Both the position numbers and the translations under genes were made by a program. From Neobacillus drentensis NBRC 102427 (GTDB lineage: Bacteria > Bacillota > Bacilli > Bacillales > Cytobacillaceae), in the NCBI RefSeq assembly GCF_001591445.1, contig NZ_BCUX01000016.1:62001-126000 (forward strand): 64,000 bases of DNA. Direction: 5' to 3'. The notes below the pieces were generated by a model that did not search any database, was not told the DNA's origin, and worked only from the letters and a program-made list of their open reading frames with translations. This document shows positions 17,474-27,506 of this stretch, piece after piece. Position 1 is the stretch's first letter, and each line of letters begins with the position of its first letter.

Positions 17474-18934
17474 CTATCTCCCCTCAATTGCTTCTCGTGC
17501 CACGAGTCTGTCATCAAAATCGTGAACTAAATTGCCAATAATTTGATATGTTTCATGTCCTTTACCTGCAATTAAGACCACATCATCTTTTGACGCCTGC
17601 TGAATAGCTGTAGTAATTGCTTCTTTGCGGTCCGGTATGATTTTATATTTTCCACCCTTAACCCCGGCTTCCATTTCCTTCAAAATGGCTAAAGGGTCTT
17701 CACTTCTAGGGTTATCCGAAGTAAGGATTGGATCAGTAGCCCATTTGCAGGCTATCTGAGCCATTAATGGCCGCTTGGTACGATCGCGGTCTCCACCACA
17801 GCCAACAATGACAAAAACTTTTTTCTTCGCAATATGCTGAATCGTTTTTAATACATTTTCAAGACTATCAGGAGTATGGGCATAGTCAACAATAACGGTG
17901 AAATCTTGGCCTGCATTTACAAGTTCAAACCTTCCGGAAACACCTTCTACACTTTCAATAGACTTGATAATTTGATTAATTTCGATTCCAGATACAAAGG
18001 AAGCAGCAATACTTGCTAAAACATTATAAACACTGAATTTCCCGATTAATTGCATTTGAACCGGATATATTTCTGTTTCAATTATAAGATTGAAACTAGT
18101 GCCAGAAGAAGTCATTTGAATGTCCTTCGCCTGAATATCAGCCTTCATGTCAATTCCATAGGTAACTATATGTGCAGCAGTTGCCCTCCTATACATTTCT
18201 GATGCTTGGTCATCTGCATTTAAAATAGCGAATTTGGGGTTTTGATGATTAAACGTATTCCCAAGCTGGGCAAATAATAAACTCTTGGCACGCTTATATT
18301 CGTCCATTGTTTTATGATAATCAAGATGGTCCTGTGTTAGATTTGTGAATACTGCCACATCATAATCACAGCCATGTACCCTGCCGAGGTCTAAGGCATG
18401 CGAAGACACTTCCATTACTGCTGTTTCTACCCCTCTATCAACCATTTGTTGAAAGGTTTTTTGCAATGTCAAGCTTTCAGGAGTTGTGTTTTTTGTTTCA
18501 ATGGTCTCTTCAGCAATTTTAGTGTACATCGTGCCAATCAAACCTGTCCTTTGACCGGCATCTACCATTATTTTTTCAATTAAATGGCTGGTGGTTGTTT
18601 TTCCGTTTGTTCCAGTGATTCCAATTAAATGCAGCTTTTTGGTTGGCTGCCCATAAAAGGTATCAGCAAGCACAGCCATTGCTCTTGTTGTATCTTTCAC
18701 AAGAATTACAGGCACATCAAGTGCTATCGGACGTTCTGCGAGTATGGCTGCTGCGCCGTTTTTTACAGCTGCTTCCGCAAAATCATGGCCGTCAACTGTG
18801 TAGCCTTTAATACAAATAAATAAGCTCCCGTTTTGCACCTTTCGATTATCGTTTTCAATCGATGTAATTTCCACGTCCTCACCTTTAAAAGGAATTAAAA
18901 GATGCAAATTCTTAAGCAGCTTTTGTAGCTTCAT
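17474..18934 (-). CDS. murE: MurE, meso-diaminopimelate-adding ligase
   Basis: The 486-residue ligase has the N-terminal UDP-binding domain ([20 protein letters not shown]), the ATP loop [18 protein letters not shown], the Mur core ([47 protein letters not shown]) and SDNPRSEDP, the DNPR motif that selects meso-diaminopimelate. It adds the third stem residue to UDP-MurNAc-dipeptide. ATG 18932-18934 gives the MKLQKLL start seen in relatives, though its GAGAGG is 11 nt away; a TTG at 18943 is too close to that site. Confidence 0.95.
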   Translation of the reverse strand: MKLQKLLKNLHLLIPFKGEDVEITSIENDNRKVQNGSLFICIKGYTVDGHDFAEAAVKNGAAAILAERPIALDVPVILVKDTTRAMAVLADTFYGQPTKKLHLIGITGTNGKTTTSHLIEKIMVDAGQRTGLIGTMYTKIAEETIETKNTTPESLTLQKTFQQMVDRGVETAVMEVSSHALDLGRVHGCDYDVAVFTNLTQDHLDYHKTMDEYKRAKSLLFAQLGNTFNHQNPKFAILNADDQASEMYRRATAAHIVTYGIDMKADIQAKDIQMTSSGTSFNLIIETEIYPVQMQLIGKFSVYNVLASIAASFVSGIEINQIIKSIESVEGVSGRFELVNAGQDFTVIVDYAHTPDSLENVLKTIQHIAKKKVFVIVGCGGDRDRTKRPLMAQIACKWATDPILTSDNPRSEDPLAILKEMEAGVKGGKYKIIPDRKEAITTAIQQASKDDVVLIAGKGHETYQIIGNLVHDFDDRLVAREAIEGR

Positions 18935-18982
18935 TTCACTCAAATCCTCTCATTACCGTCAAACAAAATATCGGTATTTACC

Positions 18983-19000
18983 TTAGGGATCTTTCCCTAA
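18983..19000 (-). promoter_or_regulatory. Small hairpin in murE upstream region
   Basis: TTAGGGA and TCCCTAA form a seven-pair stem with a four-base loop, about 50 nt before murE. It lies between the spoVD terminator and murE, in a gap that probably also holds a promoter I could not resolve. Role unknown. Confidence 0.35.
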
Positions 19001-19059
19001 CGAAAGTTCCATCTTATTTTACATTAAAATATTTTATTTTGCTATTTAGTAATCACACC

Positions 19060-19099
19060 TTAATGAAAAAATTAGGCGGCGGAAACCATTCCGACCGCC
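19060..19099 (-). terminator. Terminator after spoVD
   Basis: On the minus strand GGCGG-T-CGGAA pairs with TTCCGCCGCC around a short loop, with one bulged T, followed by TAATTTTTTC. Confidence 0.75.
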
Positions 19100-19128
19100 C
19101 TGCCACAAAGAATTGCATTTCCCGCGAG

Positions 19129-21048
19129 TTAATCTTCCTTCCCGAAATAAAGTCTTATTTTCGAGCCTTCTTTGACTTTGGCTCCTGCTTCAGGTGATTG
19201 TCTAATCACCACATCTCCCTCTCCACTTGCATCCACCTTTAAGTTAATAAGCTGATCCATTAACTCCATTTTCGTTAAACCTGTAAAATCTGGGAGTTTT
19301 ATTAAAGGGGTATCCGGCCATTTTAGTTCTTTTTCAATTTGGTCTTTTCTCGGCTTAACACCCATTGCTTTCATGCTATCCTTCATAATATTACCTACGA
19401 TTGGAGCAGTGATGGTTCCCCCAAATGCCGTTACTCCTTTCGGATTATCAACAGCAACATATACGACTATCTCTGGGTCATCTGCAGGAGCAAAGCCCAT
19501 AAAAGAAACAATAAAGTTATTTTCTAAATATCTCCCGTTTTGTGCTTTTTGCGCTGTACCAGTTTTACCACCCACACGGTAGCCATCAACAAATGCCCTT
19601 CCACCTGTCCCTTGGGCGACCACACTTTCAAGTGCATGGCGAATTTCCTTTGAAGTCTTTTCGGAAATTACTCTTCTTTTTTCAACTGGTGAATTTCTCA
19701 TCACAATCTCTTTTGTTACGGGGTCAATTAACTCCTTCGCAATAAACGGCTTGTATAATATTCCACCATTGACCGCTGCGGACACTGCAGTTACCTGCTG
19801 GATGGGTGTTACAGATACTCCCTGTCCAAAAGCAGTCGTTGCCTGTTCAACAGGACCTACTCGATTCAAATTAAATAATATCCCTGTTCCTTCTCCTTGT
19901 AAATCAATACCAGTTTTTTGTCCAAACCCAAAATCCTTAACATACTTAAAAAGCTTCTCTTTTCCTAACCGATCACCTAATTCAACAAAGCCAGGGTTAC
20001 ACGAGTTTTCAACCACTTCTAAAAAGGTTTGATCACCATGCCCGCCCCTCTTCCAGCATTTTAACCTTGCACCGGCCACCTGCACCGAACCAGAATCATG
20101 GAAATGTTCCTTCTCCAAGTTAACCTTTCCTTCATTTAACGCTGCAGCCAGAGTAATGATTTTAAAAGTCGAACCAGGTTCATAGGTTGACCAAACTGGC
20201 AGGTTCCGGTTATAGACCTCTTGGGGGACATTCCGGAAATTCGCAGGATTAAAAGTTGGTCTGCTGGACATGCCCAAAATTTCACCACTATTTGGGTTCA
20301 TGGCAAGTGCAATAATACCATCTGGATTGTATTTCGCCTCAGCAATATCCAGTTCTCTTTCGATAATGGTTTGTATTTTTGAATCGATTGTCAGTTTTAA
20401 ATCAAGACCGTTAATCGGTTGCTCATAATCATCTGCCATGCTATTCATTCTTTTTCCTTTTGCATCAGCATAAAACTTAACTGCTCCACGTTCACCGCTT
20501 AACTCTTTATCATAGTACTGCTCGAGTCCCATCAAACCTTGGTTATCCACCCCTGTGAATCCAAGCACATGAGAAAGATAACTCCCATTTGGATAATGGC
20601 GCTTGGAGTCTTCTCCAATATAAACGCCATCTAGACCGAGAGATCTGATTTCTTTTGCCTTTTCATGGGAAATTTTTCTTCCTTCCTTTATCCGAACGGA
20701 AGAAGCACTTTTTGTAATTTCTCGATAGGCTTTCTCTTTTGGCATATTTAACACGGAGGCCAGCTTCTCTGCTGTTGCAGCCGGATCTTTTACTTGTCTT
20801 GGCATAACATAAACCGTTGGCGCGCTAATATTTGTTGCCAGCGGCACCCCATTACGGTCAACAATTTGTCCGCGCTCAGGTTCGAAGGGGATATTACGAC
20901 TCCAAGAGTCCCTTGCCCCTGAAGTCAGCCAATCCCCCAAAACAAATTGAACATATCCAAGCCGCACATCAATAATTAAGAAGGTTAGAATACCCACAAA
21001 TAGAGCAATCATTAAACGTTTACGAACAGTTACATTAGAAACACGCAT
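19129..21048 (-). CDS. spoVD: SpoVD, sporulation class B penicillin-binding protein
   Basis: The 639-residue product has a short cytoplasmic tail, one membrane anchor (RLMIALFVGILTFLIIDVRL), a PBP dimerisation domain, a transpeptidase domain with the active-site STFK (YEPGSTFKIITLAAAL) and KTGTAQ, and one C-terminal PASTA domain. It crosslinks spore cortex peptidoglycan with SpoVE. I chose ATG 21046-21048 (MRVSNVTVRKRL, the family N-terminus), 12 nt after AAAGGAGG; the ATG at 21081 lies upstream of that site. It is a paralogue of pbpB next door and is probably sigma E-controlled. Confidence 0.95.
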   Translation of the reverse strand: MRVSNVTVRKRLMIALFVGILTFLIIDVRLGYVQFVLGDWLTSGARDSWSRNIPFEPERGQIVDRNGVPLATNISAPTVYVMPRQVKDPAATAEKLASVLNMPKEKAYREITKSASSVRIKEGRKISHEKAKEIRSLGLDGVYIGEDSKRHYPNGSYLSHVLGFTGVDNQGLMGLEQYYDKELSGERGAVKFYADAKGKRMNSMADDYEQPINGLDLKLTIDSKIQTIIERELDIAEAKYNPDGIIALAMNPNSGEILGMSSRPTFNPANFRNVPQEVYNRNLPVWSTYEPGSTFKIITLAAALNEGKVNLEKEHFHDSGSVQVAGARLKCWKRGGHGDQTFLEVVENSCNPGFVELGDRLGKEKLFKYVKDFGFGQKTGIDLQGEGTGILFNLNRVGPVEQATTAFGQGVSVTPIQQVTAVSAAVNGGILYKPFIAKELIDPVTKEIVMRNSPVEKRRVISEKTSKEIRHALESVVAQGTGGRAFVDGYRVGGKTGTAQKAQNGRYLENNFIVSFMGFAPADDPEIVVYVAVDNPKGVTAFGGTITAPIVGNIMKDSMKAMGVKPRKDQIEKELKWPDTPLIKLPDFTGLTKMELMDQLINLKVDASGEGDVVIRQSPEAGAKVKEGSKIRLYFGKED

Positions 21049-21080
21049 TTTTTGAACGAACCTCCTTTTTCTATCGTTCA

Positions 21081-21108
21081 TTTATATGCTTGTACTCCCT
21101 GTATTAGA
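21081..21108 (-). promoter_or_regulatory. Possible sigma E promoter for spoVD
   Basis: On the minus strand TCTAATAC (21108-21101) and CATATAAA (21088-21081) resemble sigma E -35 and -10 elements (ATA-rich box and CATAnAAT). spoVD is a sigma E gene in B. subtilis. The spacing is slightly short, so this is tentative. Confidence 0.4.
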
Positions 21109-21135
21109 ACGCAGCTTATCGTGTATATTGAAGAG

Positions 21136-21161
21136 AAAATCCCGCTTAAATAAGCGGGATT
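21136..21161 (-). terminator. Terminator after pbpB
   Basis: On the minus strand AATCCCGCTTA and TAAGCGGGATT form a perfect 11-pair stem with a two-base loop, followed by TTCTCTTC. The U-run is weak, so some readthrough into spoVD is likely. Confidence 0.65.
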
Positions 21162-21166
21162 CACAA

Positions 21167-23395
21167 TTAATCTTGGACCTTTACTTCTGTTTTTTCTTGG
21201 GTGTCTGTTTCAGCCTTATTGTCTAAATTCCACTGCTCTTCAGGAGTTTTTAAATCAACTATTAAGAAATCACCGTTTCGCATAATAGTCTTTGGTTTGA
21301 TATTCTGCTGAGCTACGTAGCCTTGGCCCTTTGAATTTAGTTTTAAGCCAGCAATATTAGCAACTTTCATGACATCTCTCAGCGACCAGCCTGTCATATC
21401 AGGGGCAAGCTTTTCTCCATTAGTTTGGATAATTACCTTTTCACCTTCTAAAACAGTCGTTCCTGTCGCTGGCAATTGTCTGACAACCTTTGTTCCCTTA
21501 CCAATAACTACCGATTCAATGCCTTTTGCCTTTAGTTCCTTTTCAGTTTCATCGGCCGACTTCCCAATAAAATCTGACAGTTTGTTTAATTGTGCTTTTT
21601 GACTCTTAGAAGGTTTAATATTTAAATAATGCAGGCTGTTTTTCATGACAGGGTTAAAAATACCCGAGACAGGAAGCGCACCCATCCCAGTCCCGTCAAG
21701 ATCAGGCTGCTGAACAGCAACATAGACAATTAATTCGGGATCATCCTTAGGGGCCATACCTAGAAACGAAAACATATAATTATCTGCCCCTTGTAAATAT
21801 CTTCCGTTCGGCCCTGGTATATTTGCGGTCCCCGTCTTCCCGGCAACACTGTACCCATCGATTTTATAACGGCCACCCGTTCCCTTTGGTGAGGTAACAA
21901 CGGTTTCAAGGATATCGCGAACCTGTTTTGCTGTTTCTTTTGATATTGGAGTTGAAACTACTTCAGGAGAGTTTGATTTAATTGTTTCCCCTGTATCATG
22001 ATTAACAATCTTTTTGACAACATGCGGTTTTATCATTTTCCCGTCATTAGCTATTGCTGTTGCCGCTTGAATTTGTTGAATCGGTGTTATTGCCGTCCCT
22101 TGTCCGTAGGCAGTCGTAATTTTTTCAATCGGATAGGTAAACTGAATCTTTCCCGACGTTTCATCGGGAAGGTCAATACCTGTAGGTTTATCAAAACCAA
22201 ATTTTGTTAAATATTCTCTAAACCTTTCAAATCCCAGCTTCTCTTTCGCGATTTTCGCAAAGGCAACGTTAGAGGAACGTTGCACACCTTCAAGATAGGA
22301 GATCTTTCCCCACCCTGAGTAATTATGGTCATGAATTGCTTTATCCTTGTTAGTGACTTGATAGGAGCCGGATTGATAGGATTCATTCGGATTAAACACC
22401 TTTTCCTGGACAGCTGCTGCAAGCGTAAAAATTTTCATTGTCGAACCGGGTTCAAATGAGGTTTCAATCGCTTCATTATGCCAGCCTTTATCAATTCCTT
22501 CTTTTGTTTTCGGATGAAAGGTCGGGCGTTGCCCCATCGCTAATATTTCACCCGTTTTCGGATCTGCAACAATCGCAATAATTTTTTCAGGTTTATATTC
22601 CTTGTCTACCTTGTTCATTGCATCTTCTAGAAAAGTTTGTATTTTTTGGTCGATGGTCAAATAGACATCATTCCCATTTTGAGCAGGAGTAATTTTCTCC
22701 TTCCCATCAGGAAGTATATACCCCCACAAATCACTCTCAAAATTTACTTTCCCATTCTTCCCTGTTAATTCATCATTAAGAATTTTCTCAATTCCCATTT
22801 TCCCAATCGATTTAATCGTTTTATCCTTTTGCTCAATCCGGTCTGCATACCCCACTAAATGTGAAGCAAAAACTCCATTTGGGTAAAAGCGTTTAGAATC
22901 ACGAATAAAAGTAATTCCTGGCAGCTTCAAATCTTCTATCTTTTTCTTTGTTTGATGTGTAATATCTCTGCCTGACTTACCAAACTCAACTTGAAACTTT
23001 TTATTTTTTTTCCCTTTGGACAAGATACTATAAATCTCTGATTCATCCATTTCTAGGTACTTTGACAATTCTCTTGCTGTTTTGTCCAGATTTTTTACAT
23101 GTTGTGGTTTTTTAGGATTTGTCGTCATCTTCTTATTTAAAATTGCAATTATTGTATATGCATTGGTATCCTCTGCAATTACCCCGCCATTCCGGTCAAA
23201 GATATCGCCCCTTAAGGCAGTCAGATTCCCTTCTCTGCTATATTTTTCTTGTGCTTTCGCGGCAAGCGGCTGCCCGTCAACCTCTCCAGAGATTTGAATA
23301 GAAAAATACCTGAAAAGTAATACAAAAAAGAGCAAGCCAAAAAATCCAAATAAAATGGCTGCTCCTACATTCATATATGGCTGTTTCTTGTTCAT
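21167..23395 (-). CDS. pbpB: PbpB (PBP 2B), septal class B penicillin-binding protein
   Basis: The 742-residue protein has one N-terminal membrane anchor (AAILFGFFGLLFFVLLFRYF), the PBP dimer domain (LRGDIFDRNGGVIAEDT), a transpeptidase domain with SFEPGSTMKIFTLAAA (STMK active site) and KTGTANIPG, and two C-terminal PASTA domains (LSDFIGKSADETEKELKAKG; APDMTGWSLRDVMKVANIAG). It makes septal peptidoglycan with FtsW. ATG 23395 directly follows the ftsL stop. Length and layout match B. subtilis PbpB. Confidence 0.96.
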   Translation of the reverse strand: MNKKQPYMNVGAAILFGFFGLLFFVLLFRYFSIQISGEVDGQPLAAKAQEKYSREGNLTALRGDIFDRNGGVIAEDTNAYTIIAILNKKMTTNPKKPQHVKNLDKTARELSKYLEMDESEIYSILSKGKKNKKFQVEFGKSGRDITHQTKKKIEDLKLPGITFIRDSKRFYPNGVFASHLVGYADRIEQKDKTIKSIGKMGIEKILNDELTGKNGKVNFESDLWGYILPDGKEKITPAQNGNDVYLTIDQKIQTFLEDAMNKVDKEYKPEKIIAIVADPKTGEILAMGQRPTFHPKTKEGIDKGWHNEAIETSFEPGSTMKIFTLAAAVQEKVFNPNESYQSGSYQVTNKDKAIHDHNYSGWGKISYLEGVQRSSNVAFAKIAKEKLGFERFREYLTKFGFDKPTGIDLPDETSGKIQFTYPIEKITTAYGQGTAITPIQQIQAATAIANDGKMIKPHVVKKIVNHDTGETIKSNSPEVVSTPISKETAKQVRDILETVVTSPKGTGGRYKIDGYSVAGKTGTANIPGPNGRYLQGADNYMFSFLGMAPKDDPELIVYVAVQQPDLDGTGMGALPVSGIFNPVMKNSLHYLNIKPSKSQKAQLNKLSDFIGKSADETEKELKAKGIESVVIGKGTKVVRQLPATGTTVLEGEKVIIQTNGEKLAPDMTGWSLRDVMKVANIAGLKLNSKGQGYVAQQNIKPKTIMRNGDFLIVDLKTPEEQWNLDNKAETDTQEKTEVKVQD

Positions 23396-23396
23396 T

Positions 23397-23750
23397 TTAA
23401 TGCACTACCTTGACATTATTTTCATCTTTAATAAGGCCCATATCCTTAGCCTTTTTATAAATCCTGTCGTAAGCACTTAATTCGCTTACTTGCACCTGTA
23501 AATCGCTATTTACCTTCTGCTGATCAGATACTTTTGCTTCGATAATCTGAATGTCTTTATTGACCTCGTAAATTTTTGCTTGGTTCGAAATAATATGAAC
23601 GGCACCAAAACACACAAATCCGGCAAAGGCCAGTCCAATTATTTTTTCTCCGGGAGTGAGCCAGGATTTTTTGATTAGTACTTGACTCTCTTTTTGGACT
23701 TTCTTCTCTGTTTGTTGCTGCTCTAAAAACTTCCTGGCAAGATTACTCAA
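23397..23750 (-). CDS. ftsL: FtsL, bitopic division protein
   Basis: The 117-residue product has a cytoplasmic tail (about 1-35), one membrane segment (IIGLAFAGFVCFGAVHIIS) and an extracellular coiled-coil of heptads (KDIQIIEAKVSDQQKVNSDL). It starts with TTG at 23748-23750, 8 nt after GGAGG. FtsL is short-lived in B. subtilis and limits divisome assembly with DivIC and DivIB. Sequence conservation is low in this family, so identity also rests on position between rsmH and pbpB. Confidence 0.92.
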   Translation of the reverse strand: MSNLARKFLEQQQTEKKVQKESQVLIKKSWLTPGEKIIGLAFAGFVCFGAVHIISNQAKIYEVNKDIQIIEAKVSDQQKVNSDLQVQVSELSAYDRIYKKAKDMGLIKDENNVKVVH

Positions 23751-23805
23751 ACATTTCCCCTCCAGATTTTTTCATTTTCTACCATGGCCTAGGAGTTGAT
23801 ATTTT

Positions 23806-24738
23806 TTATAATTTTTCTGCTATACGGAGCTTTGCAGATCTAGCACGATTGTTTTGTTCCAATTCTTCTTCAGAAGGAAGAAGAGGTTTCCGTGAAATTA
23901 GCTTTAAAATCGGTTTATACTCATCTGGAATGATTGGTAAACCTGGAGGTAAATTAGGAGTTTCACTTGCTTTCTTAAAGGCTGCTTTACAAATCCTGTC
24001 CTCTAGAGAGTGAAAGGTAATAACACTTATTCTCCCCTCTGGATTTAATAAATCAATTGCTTGATTTATTGACTTTTCAAACACAGCTAATTCATCATTG
24101 ACAGCAATCCTTACTGCTTGAAAAACCCGCTTGGCAGGATGTCCACCTTTTCTTCTAGCTGGCGCCGGGATAGCATCCTTTATCAATTCAACTAATTCTG
24201 CTGTTGTCTCAATCGGTTTCAAAGCTCTTGCCGCTTCAATTTTACGGGCTATTTGTTTAGAGAATTTCTCTTCACCATAGCGAAAAAAGATGCGAACTAA
24301 GTCTTCCCATGCCCAATGATTAATCACGTCATAGGCAGAAACATCAGCTTCATTATCCATCCTCATATCGAGTGGTGCATCATGATGGTAGCTAAAACCT
24401 CTTTCCGGTGTATCCAATTGTGGCGAGGATACCCCGAGATCGTATAGAACTCCGTCCACCTTAGCAATTCCTCGATTTTCAAGTTCTTCTTTTAAATATA
24501 GGAAATTGCTTTTAATTATCTCTAATTGGTCTCCATATTGTGCTAACTTCTCTTTAGCATGTACAATCGCAGTTTCATCCTGGTCAAATGCAAAGAGTTT
24601 TCCTTGGGGCCCGAGTTTGGAAAGAATCAAGGCACTATGTCCTGCCCCACCCAAAGTACAATCAACATAAATACCATCTGACTTAATATTTAATCCTTCA
24701 ACAGCTTCCTTTAACAACACAGTTGTATGTTCAAACAT
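23806..24738 (-). CDS. rsmH: RsmH (MraW), 16S rRNA C1402 N4-methyltransferase
   Basis: The 310-residue SAM-dependent enzyme starts with [18 protein letters not shown] and has the SAM motif [14 protein letters not shown], the [20 protein letters not shown] signature, [20 protein letters not shown] and [13 protein letters not shown]. It methylates C1402 of 16S rRNA in the decoding centre. It follows mraZ by 63 nt. Confidence 0.96.
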   Translation of the reverse strand: MFEHTTVLLKEAVEGLNIKSDGIYVDCTLGGAGHSALILSKLGPQGKLFAFDQDETAIVHAKEKLAQYGDQLEIIKSNFLYLKEELENRGIAKVDGVLYDLGVSSPQLDTPERGFSYHHDAPLDMRMDNEADVSAYDVINHWAWEDLVRIFFRYGEEKFSKQIARKIEAARALKPIETTAELVELIKDAIPAPARRKGGHPAKRVFQAVRIAVNDELAVFEKSINQAIDLLNPEGRISVITFHSLEDRICKAAFKKASETPNLPPGLPIIPDEYKPILKLISRKPLLPSEEELEQNNRARSAKLRIAEKL

Positions 24739-24801
24739 GTAGTAACCACCTTTTCCAATCGAACGATCTATAACAGAAAATATATTAACATAATTTATCC
24801 A

Positions 24802-25233
24802 TTATATATCAAAGCCAATCATATTTTCTGCAATTTCCGCAAAAGATTCTTCTGACTGTGAAAAATAGTCTTCCCAAATCTGTTTGCTCCAAATTTCAAT
24901 TCGATTGGAAACACCCAAAATTACACATTCTTTTTCTAGCTTTGCATATTGCAATAGTGGTGCTGGGATATTAATTCTTCCTTGCTTATCAAGTTCACTC
25001 TCTGTTGCTCCAGAAAAGAAGAAGCGAGTAAAAGCACGGGCATCTTTTTTTGTCAGAGGTAGGCCTTTTAACTTTTCTTCAATCAGCTCCCACTCTGATA
25101 TGGGGTAACCAAATAAACATTGATCCAATCCACGCGTGATTATAAACATTTCACCAAGCTCATCACGGAATTTGGAGGGCACAATCATGCGGCCTTTATT
25201 ATCAATGCTGTGATGGTATTCACCCATGAACAT
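24802..25233 (-). CDS. mraZ: MraZ, transcriptional regulator of the dcw cluster
   Basis: The 143-residue product is two AbrB/MraZ repeats with the DNA-contact motifs [17 protein letters not shown] (N-terminal half) and [17 protein letters not shown] (C-terminal half). The length is identical to B. subtilis MraZ. The ATG at 25231-25233 ([11 protein letters not shown]) is 8 nt after GGGGG; in-frame starts upstream fall on that site. MraZ binds repeats in its own promoter, which are visible at 25242-25290, and represses the cluster. Confidence 0.95.
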   Translation of the reverse strand: MFMGEYHHSIDNKGRMIVPSKFRDELGEMFIITRGLDQCLFGYPISEWELIEEKLKGLPLTKKDARAFTRFFFSGATESELDKQGRINIPAPLLQYAKLEKECVILGVSNRIEIWSKQIWEDYFSQSEESFAEIAENMIGFDI

Positions 25234-25241
25234 ACCCATGA

Positions 25242-25290
25242 CCCCCACTTTCTATTAAAAATGTACCACATTCCCCCACTTTCCACCACC
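25242..25290 (-). promoter_or_regulatory. MraZ-binding repeats upstream of mraZ
   Basis: On the minus strand TGGTGGAAAG, TGGGGGAATG and TGGTAC recur with a 10-bp period (25290-25261), as expected for MraZ boxes (TGGGN repeats one helical turn apart). An 11-bp copy, GAAAGTGGGGG, occurs at 25283-25273 and again at 25252-25242, 31 bp away. The second copy forms the mraZ ribosome binding site region. Confidence 0.7.
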
Positions 25291-25343
25291 TATTTTTTAA
25301 CTATTCGCCTTAATTCTTTATATTCCTTTTTCATAATGTTATT

Positions 25344-25387
25344 TTTTAACAAAAAAAGAAAAACTCCACTGCTCAAGTGAAGTTTTT
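25344..25387 (-). terminator. Terminator after bshC
   Basis: On the minus strand AAAAACTTCACT and AGTGGAGTTTTT form a 12-pair stem with a G-U pair, followed by CTTTTTTTG. It insulates the mraZ promoter from bshC. Confidence 0.85.
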
Positions 25388-27022
25388 CTAAAATTTCATA
25401 ACCTTGTGGCGCCCATCAAATTCGAAACTGCCTGCCATTAAATCGCTAATAAAATTCAATCCATATTGATTAAGATAATAAAAGATATTCCAAACCCTTT
25501 CTTGAGGAAAGCCGTCTGGTCTTAAAGCAAGATCGACACGTGCATATTTTTTGATGATATTATCATGTTTCAATCGTACGGATTCATCTAATTTCTTTTC
25601 CAAAAACTCAATTTCTTTTATTAAATAACTTTCGTTTTTCTTTAACAAAGGTAACAGTCCGCGGTCCAATTCGAGTGTTTTTGCTTCTAACTGACGGTAC
25701 TGCTTTATTAATTGGTCTTTCGTAATTGAAAATAGTGACTCCACTTCTTTATCCTTAATTGATTCAAGAAATTGGTGTCTTCCTTTCATCGTACCAGCGC
25801 TCAATACGTCTGCTAAATTTAGATGTAATTCTGCCACATCCGTTTCAACTGATCGGTCAAGGATGGTAATATTCAAACGGGGTACTATCGGCGGCATTTT
25901 AATATCAAAATGTTCAAAAACTAATTTGAGTTCTGCCCAGTATGCTATTTCTCCTGGACCCGCAATGAAAGCAATAGTTGGAAAAAGCCATTCTTGCATT
26001 AACGGACGAGTCACCACATTATTGCTTAAATAAGCCGGATTCTCTTCAGCAAGCACTACTAAATGTTCTCTCGTAAATGCCAAGGAACCACTTTTCCCCA
26101 CAAAACGATCATTCCCTCGATCGTATTCAAGTAAAATCCGTTCCCCCATATTTCGATCATAGTAAAATAGGTTTGCATTTTCTTCACTTGCTTCAATCGT
26201 AATTGGAAAACCACTTTTTTCAATTTTCCTCTGTTGTTCCAATAATTTGTCTGTTATTGCTTCATGATGAAAAATTTGACTCTTGAAAAATTCTTTTTGC
26301 AGCTGACGAAACTCTTTGTTACCAGAATCGACAATTAACAACCCATAATCCTTAAACAGTTCCATAATTATATTTGCGAAAAAGTCAACGAAGGTATATG
26401 AAATCGACACTTGTTCTTTCGCAAATTCTAATAATTTATTCGTGTGCTCGGTCTCACCGAAATTCTCAATTAGATTATGCACCCATGTAAGACAGACCTC
26501 TTGATTTAACTGTATATCAGAGACCATTTTCTTCTTAACTACTCTTTCCGGATAGGTCCATTTATCCGCCTTTTGATTAACAGGCACAAATACATGATTA
26601 ACTTCTTGGAAATCATGATCTTCTCCTGCAATCCAAAATATAGGAACAACTGGTATTCCTAGCTGCTTCTCCTTTTGCTCCGCTAACTTAATAATTGAAA
26701 TAACTTTATGTATTGAATAAAGCGGTCCTGTTAAGATACCTGCCTGCTGACCTCCAATAACTACGAGGCTATTATTTGTTTTAAGTTTATCAATTGACTT
26801 TATAACAGCTTCAGACGATGGAAACCGCTTCATAAAGCTCTCAATGTGTTCAGCAACTTCCATGCGAGGAAAGGACCGGTTACTAAGTTCAGAAACCCTT
26901 TTGTCGTCATCATTACATTCGTTATACCTGTAATGAAAAAAAGACTGGATTTCAGGAGATTGTTCCAAATAATTCGAAGCAAACCGATTTGTTGCCGGTA
27001 AAGAGAGATTTAAAATCTCCAT
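25388..27022 (-). CDS. bshC: BshC, bacillithiol synthesis cysteine-adding enzyme
   Basis: The 544-residue product fits BshC (YllA, about 540 residues), with motifs VVIGGQQAGILTGPLYSIHK, PVVPIFWIAGEDHDFQEVNH and PLMQEWLFPTIAFIAGPGEI plus a C-terminal coiled-coil region (SYLIKEIEFLEKKLDESVRL). It catalyses the last step of bacillithiol synthesis, joining cysteine to GlcN-malate. ATG 27022 has AAAGGAAG upstream. It sits just upstream of mraZ, its usual place in bacilli. Confidence 0.95.
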   Translation of the reverse strand: MEILNLSLPATNRFASNYLEQSPEIQSFFHYRYNECNDDDKRVSELSNRSFPRMEVAEHIESFMKRFPSSEAVIKSIDKLKTNNSLVVIGGQQAGILTGPLYSIHKVISIIKLAEQKEKQLGIPVVPIFWIAGEDHDFQEVNHVFVPVNQKADKWTYPERVVKKKMVSDIQLNQEVCLTWVHNLIENFGETEHTNKLLEFAKEQVSISYTFVDFFANIIMELFKDYGLLIVDSGNKEFRQLQKEFFKSQIFHHEAITDKLLEQQRKIEKSGFPITIEASEENANLFYYDRNMGERILLEYDRGNDRFVGKSGSLAFTREHLVVLAEENPAYLSNNVVTRPLMQEWLFPTIAFIAGPGEIAYWAELKLVFEHFDIKMPPIVPRLNITILDRSVETDVAELHLNLADVLSAGTMKGRHQFLESIKDKEVESLFSITKDQLIKQYRQLEAKTLELDRGLLPLLKKNESYLIKEIEFLEKKLDESVRLKHDNIIKKYARVDLALRPDGFPQERVWNIFYYLNQYGLNFISDLMAGSFEFDGRHKVMKF

Positions 27023-27110
27023 TCATGTACTTCCTTTCTGATCACCCAAATTCATTCTTTTAAGAGTATACCACTACCAACCGGATTTGAAAAAAACTTT
27101 GGCTTACTAT

Positions 27111-27506
27111 TCAGTTGGAAAAGGTAAATAATATTGCACGATGAAGTAATCCATATAGTGTTAATGTTATGTATGCCAGGAGGAAGAGGATAAAATTGAA
27201 TCGCCAAAAACCCTTCAGCACTTTTCTCAAGACAATTTCTTCTTTTACCTTCCAATGAACAAACACAAAAATCATTGCAATTAAAATCATTATTAGTATT
27301 ATTAACCAAAATAGCGATTTTCCCCAAATAGTTTCAATTAAAAAATGAACTGAAATAACAAATAAAATTGTTGTATAATCCAGTGCCCTGTGCACTGATT
27401 TCCGGTTATTGTTTGTCACCAGTTTTGTAATAATAAACACAAGGAGAAATCCTAAAAATGGTAATGCAAAGAATATAGAAATTATAGAGGATAAAAAAGT
27501 AATCAA
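27111..27506 (-). CDS. DUF3397 small membrane protein
   Basis: The 131-residue product has four likely membrane helices and resembles DUF3397 (YTTILFVISVHFLIETIWG, FWRFNFILFLLAYITLTLYG), a family found next to bshC in bacilli. The TTG at 27504-27506 overlaps the panE stop as TTGA and follows GGGGGG by 5 nt; the GTG at 27527 lies upstream of that site. Function is unknown. It lies between panE and bshC and is probably co-transcribed. Confidence 0.75.
   Translation of the reverse strand: MITFLSSIISIFFALPFLGFLLVFIITKLVTNNNRKSVHRALDYTTILFVISVHFLIETIWGKSLFWLIILIMILIAMIFVFVHWKVKEEIVLRKVLKGFWRFNFILFLLAYITLTLYGLLHRAILFTFSN

Noticed and set aside
27052..27327. Minus-strand frame of 91 codons overlapping DUF3397
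   Set aside because: It is another frame of the DUF3397 gene with no ribosome binding site.
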